64,000 nt of DNA, from NCBI RefSeq assembly GCF_001306115.1, contig NZ_LGCL01000045.1:1-64000 (forward strand). Direction: 5' to 3'. The position numbers and the translations under genes are program-made. Position 1 is the first letter of the stretch; each line of letters begins with the position of its first letter. Below, one piece after another: positions 60,435-64,000 of this stretch. The DNA comes from Ornatilinea apprima. GTDB lineage: Bacteria; Chloroflexota; Anaerolineae; Anaerolineales; Anaerolineaceae. The notes beneath the pieces were generated by a model. That model ran no database searches and was not told the DNA's origin. It saw only the letters and a program-made list of their open reading frames with translations.

Positions 60435-61615
60435 ACATCCTGTACACCCTAACGGCTTATCCCCCCTCAACCGGCGGGGCGCAGATTCACACTCACCAGC
60501 TTGCCCAAAGAATGAACGAAGAGCATGCGGTGAGCGTCATTTGCCAATGGTCCCAAAACCGCACGGACTGGCTGCTGGGCACGACGCTGCGAGCGCCAGG
60601 CGAGCCTCATTCCTATGAGATGGATGGAATTCCGGTGCGGCAAATTGGAATTTCTCAGGCAGAAAAAATAAAGCTGGCGCCCTGGGTGCTGGCGTATCCG
60701 GTTTTTCAGGGGGCGGCAATTGAGCGAATCTCCGAAACGATCTTGAAGGAGATGAATGCGGCCGCGCCTCAATTTGACCTGGCGCACAACGTCCGCATTG
60801 GCCGGGAGGGAATCAGCGCGGCGACGAATAAACTGGCGAAGCAAAGAAATGTACCGTTTGTGATGACGCCGGTGCATCACCCGGCCTGGTCGGGTTGGTT
60901 TCACCGCTATTACCACGAGCTGTACCGCGCGGCGGACGCGCTGATCGCGCTGACGGAGGCGGAGAAGCAAACGCTGGCAGGATTAGGGGTGAACGAAACG
61001 AAGATTCATGTTACCGGGATTGGCCCGATCTTAAGTGAGGAGTATGATCCCCATCGTTTCATGGAAAAGTACGGATTGAGGCAAGCGCCGGCAGTTTTAT
61101 TCCTGGGTCAAAAATATGCTTACAAGGGAATCGCTAGTCTTTTGGAAGCAACGGAAATGGTATGGAAGAAATACCCGGAAACACAGTTCTGGTTTATTGG
61201 CCCGCGGACCGATTTCTCAAGGAAATTGTTCCAGCAGGTCGCAGATCCACGGATTCTTGAGCTTGACGCGGTTCCCTTGCAGGAAAAAACGGACGCGCTG
61301 GCGGCCTGCACGCTGCTGTGCGTGCCCTCGGCGCAGGAAAGCTTTGGCGGGGTGTATACCGAAGCCTGGAGCCTGGGCAAACCGGTGATAGGCTGCCCGA
61401 TCCCGGCGGTATCGGAAGTGGTGAATGCGGGTGAAAACGGTCTGCTGGCCGAGCAAAGTGGCGAGGCCATTGCGAAGGCGATCTTGCAGCTGCTGGGCGA
61501 ACCGCGCGGCGCAGAGAAGATGGGGCAGCGAGGTAAAATGAAGGTGGATATGAATTTCACCTGGGAGCAGATTGTTCGCAAGACATGCCGGGTTTATGAA
61601 AGCCTGATGAGGTAA
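60431..61615 (+). CDS. glycosyltransferase family 4
   Basis: 394-residue GT-B glycosyltransferase: ILYTLTAYPPSTGGAQIHTHQLAQ at the N-terminus and donor domain with VLFLGQKYAYKGIASLLEA, CVPSAQESFGGVYTEAWSLGKPVIGC. GC content rises back to that of the flanks. Start overlaps the methyltransferase stop (ATGA). Confidence 0.89.
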   Translation: MNILYTLTAYPPSTGGAQIHTHQLAQRMNEEHAVSVICQWSQNRTDWLLGTTLRAPGEPHSYEMDGIPVRQIGISQAEKIKLAPWVLAYPVFQGAAIERISETILKEMNAAAPQFDLAHNVRIGREGISAATNKLAKQRNVPFVMTPVHHPAWSGWFHRYYHELYRAADALIALTEAEKQTLAGLGVNETKIHVTGIGPILSEEYDPHRFMEKYGLRQAPAVLFLGQKYAYKGIASLLEATEMVWKKYPETQFWFIGPRTDFSRKLFQQVADPRILELDAVPLQEKTDALAACTLLCVPSAQESFGGVYTEAWSLGKPVIGCPIPAVSEVVNAGENGLLAEQSGEAIAKAILQLLGEPRGAEKMGQRGKMKVDMNFTWEQIVRKTCRVYESLMR

Positions 61616-62403
61616 TGGGTGTGAAAAAGCCGTCAGAGTCTCCGCCCTTGTTTCCCCGCCACAACATTCTGGGTGTGGCGATCTCTGCCATCAACATGCA
61701 AGACGCTCTCACCACCATTCGCGGCTGGGTGGAACGCGAGGAACCGAATTACGTTTGCGTTACCCCGGCGCACGCGGTGATGGAGTGCGTGAAAGATGGC
61801 GGGCTGCGGCCGGTTTACAACCAGGCCGGGTTGGTAACGCCGGACGGCATGGCGATTGTGTGGCTGTTGAAGCTGGCAGGTTTCTCGCGGGTGAACCGGG
61901 TGTACGGGCCGGACCTGCTGCGGGCGGTGTGCGCCGAGTCTCTTTCACGCGGCTGGCGGCATTATTTCTTTGGGGGCGCGCCGCAGGTGACCGAGAGGCT
62001 GGTGGCGCGTCTGCGGGGCGGCTTCCCTGGCCTGCAAGTGGCTGGTTGGGACTGCCCGGCGTTTGAGGGGTTTGACGCCGCGCAAGAAGCTGCGGCCATT
62101 GAACGGATTCGCGAGTCAAAGGCGGATATTGTTTGGGTGGCGTTGGGGTCTCCGCGGCAAGAGCGCTGGATGGCAGAAAATTACCGGCGCTGCGGCGGTG
62201 TGCTGGTTGGGGTGGGGGCGGCGTTTGACTTCTTATCCGGCAACAAGCCGCAGGCGCCGCGCTGGATGCAGCGCGCGGGGCTGGAATGGCTTTTCCGGCT
62301 GGCGAGCGAACCGCGGCGCTTGTGGCGGCGGTATCTTCAATACCCCAGGTTTGTGTGGCTGGTCTTCTTGCAACGGCTGGGGTTGAGAAAATTCCCGGTG
62401 TAG
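61615..62403 (+). CDS. WecG/TagA/CpsF family glycosyltransferase
   Basis: 262-residue protein of the WecG/TagA/CpsF family (GT26): VCVTPAHAVMECVKDGGLRPVYNQAGLVTPDGMAIVW near the N-terminus (DG catalytic region), YFFGGAPQVTERLVARL and WVALGSPRQERWMAENYRR. Adds a sugar to a lipid-linked precursor. Start overlaps the previous stop by 1 base. Confidence 0.92.
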   Translation: MGVKKPSESPPLFPRHNILGVAISAINMQDALTTIRGWVEREEPNYVCVTPAHAVMECVKDGGLRPVYNQAGLVTPDGMAIVWLLKLAGFSRVNRVYGPDLLRAVCAESLSRGWRHYFFGGAPQVTERLVARLRGGFPGLQVAGWDCPAFEGFDAAQEAAAIERIRESKADIVWVALGSPRQERWMAENYRRCGGVLVGVGAAFDFLSGNKPQAPRWMQRAGLEWLFRLASEPRRLWRRYLQYPRFVWLVFLQRLGLRKFPV

Positions 62404-62412
62404 CGGGGTACT

Positions 62413-63822
62413 ATGTTCAGACGATTTTCGGCAAATTTCGCGGTCTTCTCCATTTTTTTTGACATGCTTCTGGTGGCGCTGGCGCTGCATGTGGCGGTGT
62501 TGTTGCGCGTGCCGCTCAACCAGCTGCCTTTTTTGCAGTTCATCTCCGAGCCGATCACGCTTCCGCTTGAGCTGTATATTACCTTTCCGTTGCTGTGGGT
62601 GGGGGTGTTTATCCTTTTCTCGGTTTACGACGGGCGCAAGAACATGCGGGTATGGATGGAATTAGCCAGCCTGACGCTGGGCAGTCTGCTGGCGACCATC
62701 TCGATGGCGGGTATTCTCTTTCTCACCTATCGTGATGTTTCTCGTTTCTTATTTGTGTTCTTCGCGGTAACGGCTTTTTTGGGCATGGTGGGTTGGCGAA
62801 TGGCTTACCGTCTGATCATCCGCTGCGGCATGCGCCCGCAGCATGAAGTGCGCCGGGTGTTGATTCTGGGCGCGGGCAAGGTGGGAAGAACGCTGCACGG
62901 CTTTGTGAAGGAAAATGTGGAAGCGGGGCTGCGCTTCGTGGGCTTTTTGGATGACGACCCGTATAAGCAAGGCCGCGAAGATGTGCTGGGGCCTTTGGAC
63001 CACGCGCGGCAGGTGATTGAGCAGCAAGGTGTGGATGATGTGGTGATCGCGCTGCCGCGCTCGGCGCACGACCGCTTGAACAAGGTGGTGAGCGAGCTGC
63101 ACGATCTCCCGGTGCGGGTGTGGGTGATCCCGGATTATTTTTCGCTGACCCTGCATCAGGCGACAATTGAGACGTTTGCCGGCATTCCGCTGATGGACCT
63201 GCGCGCGCCGGCGCTGAGCGAATATCAGCGCATGATGAAACGGGCGTTTGATCTGGCGATTACCCTGGCAAGCCTGCCAGTAGTGCTGCCGTTGATGGCT
63301 GGAATCGCGCTGGCGGTCCGGCTGGACAGCCCGGGGCCTGTATTCTACTGTCCAACGCGGGTGGGCGAGAATGGGCGCATGTTCAAGATGTACAAGTTCC
63401 GCACGATGGTGCAGAACGCGGAAATGCTGCAGGCCAGCGTTGAGACGCGCGATGAAAACGGCAATTTGATCAACAAACGGCGCGACGATCCGCGGGTAAC
63501 GCGAGTGGGGCGATTTTTGCGGCGCACCAGCCTGGACGAGCTGCCGCAGTTGTTCAATGTGCTGCAAGGGACGATGAGCCTGATCGGCCCACGGCCAGAG
63601 CAGCCGTACCTGGTGAAGATGTATGATTTGTGGCAGCGCAAGCGCTTCGCGGTGCCGCAGGGAATGACGGGTTGGTGGCAGGTGAATGGCCGCAGCGATA
63701 AGCCGATGCACTTGCACACGGATGAAGATCTGTTTTATGTTCAGCACTACTCCATCTGGTTGGATTTGCAGATTTTACTGAAAACGATTTGGACTGTGCT
63801 GCGCGGAAAAGGCGCGTATTGA
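62413..63822 (+). CDS. polyprenyl glycosylphosphotransferase (initiating transferase)
   Basis: 469-residue membrane protein of the undecaprenyl-phosphate sugar phosphotransferase family. Four to five hydrophobic segments at the N-terminus, a CoA-binding-like middle (RVLILGAGKVGRTLHGFV), then the C-terminal bacterial sugar transferase domain with KRAFDLAITLASLPVVLPLMA, KMYKFRTMVQNAE, LRRTSLDELPQLFNVLQGTMSLIGPRPE. Starts synthesis by adding the first sugar-phosphate to undecaprenyl phosphate. Confidence 0.93.
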   Translation: MFRRFSANFAVFSIFFDMLLVALALHVAVLLRVPLNQLPFLQFISEPITLPLELYITFPLLWVGVFILFSVYDGRKNMRVWMELASLTLGSLLATISMAGILFLTYRDVSRFLFVFFAVTAFLGMVGWRMAYRLIIRCGMRPQHEVRRVLILGAGKVGRTLHGFVKENVEAGLRFVGFLDDDPYKQGREDVLGPLDHARQVIEQQGVDDVVIALPRSAHDRLNKVVSELHDLPVRVWVIPDYFSLTLHQATIETFAGIPLMDLRAPALSEYQRMMKRAFDLAITLASLPVVLPLMAGIALAVRLDSPGPVFYCPTRVGENGRMFKMYKFRTMVQNAEMLQASVETRDENGNLINKRRDDPRVTRVGRFLRRTSLDELPQLFNVLQGTMSLIGPRPEQPYLVKMYDLWQRKRFAVPQGMTGWWQVNGRSDKPMHLHTDEDLFYVQHYSIWLDLQILLKTIWTVLRGKGAY

Positions 63823-64000
63823 TGGAACTGAAAAGGAAGATAACCATCATCAGTTTTTGTTTGGCCGGGTTGGTTCTGTCTTCAAGCGGATGCAGCCTGC
63901 TGCCAGCAGCCAACACCGCGGCAGAAGCGTCTCCAACCGCGACTGCAACCCCACAGGCGGACGCCACCATGACCATCCCGCCTACCGTGACCAGAGCGCC
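63822..64000 (+). CDS. lipoprotein, partial (cut at the window end)
   Basis: Starts at an ATG that overlaps the preceding stop (TGATG). 59 residues: a hydrophobic signal (ISFCLAGLVLSSSGCS) with lipobox SSGC, then a Thr/Ala/Pro-rich linker. Likely an anchored periplasmic or surface protein of the polysaccharide operon (an export-related function is possible). The rest is beyond the window. Confidence 0.7.
   Translation, partial: MELKRKITIISFCLAGLVLSSSGCSLLPAANTAAEASPTATATPQADATMTIPPTVTRA

Overview
The window looks like a chromosomal segment of a strictly or facultatively anaerobic, mesophilic bacterium, most likely of the Chloroflexota (Anaerolineae-like). This is inferred from gene content (MoxR/DUF58/DUF4129 block, MutS-like ATPase pair, ECF transporter genes, a mevalonate-pathway gene fragment, thiol and sulfur-handling genes) and from mixed GC content. 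No rRNA or tRNA gene and no CRISPR array was recognised.

Layout. 0.2-7.3 kb: CHAD protein, metallophosphoesterase, PhoU and PstB, then a MoxR ATPase, DUF58 and DUF4129 membrane protein operon. 7.4-13.9 kb: a fluoride-response locus. Two MutS-like ATPases leave leftward and three small helical proteins plus enolase leave rightward. Three separate fluoride (crcB-type) riboswitches, each with its own promoter and intrinsic terminator, control these units. 13.9-16 kb: small zinc-ribbon, FmdB, thioredoxin-like and YlbF-family genes, one YlbF copy carrying two frameshifts.

16-35 kb: a sulfur, thiol and metalloid region. It holds TusA, a YeeE-type transporter and DsrE/F/H-like proteins; ArsC, CcdA and thioredoxins; an HdrA-like fragment, ferredoxin, NifX-like protein, ArsR regulator and antiporter; three DGC-domain proteins with a GcvH-like lipoyl protein, an OsmC and an AhpD-like protein; a radical SAM/SPASM enzyme; two more ArsR regulators; rhodanese, TauE and a permease with small redoxins. 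Eight copies of one 20-bp inverted repeat (ATTCR-N6-YGAAT core) lie in front of these operons. The three ArsR proteins share nearly the same recognition-helix motif (RQAYxSQxL), so the region reads as one regulon.

34.9-37.3 kb: a scar of mobile DNA with a fragment resembling the start of diphosphomevalonate decarboxylase, a tyrosine recombinase and a decayed transposase fragment. 37.3-45.5 kb: an ECF transporter (fused double ATPase, T and S subunits) with an MTA-type phosphorylase, an MTA/SAH deaminase and an MtnA-like isomerase, suggesting uptake and salvage of methylthioadenosine or a related nucleoside. 45.5-48.9 kb: a second PhoU and a PhoR/PhoB-like two-component pair. 48.9-64 kb: exopolysaccharide genes (glycosyltransferases, heparinase-like lyase, two-domain oxidoreductase, formyltransferase, O-antigen ligase with TPRs, flippase, methyltransferase, WecG-type transferase, initiating sugar-phosphate transferase), ending in a lipoprotein cut by the window edge. 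The flippase, glycosyltransferase and methyltransferase section is AT-richer than its surroundings.
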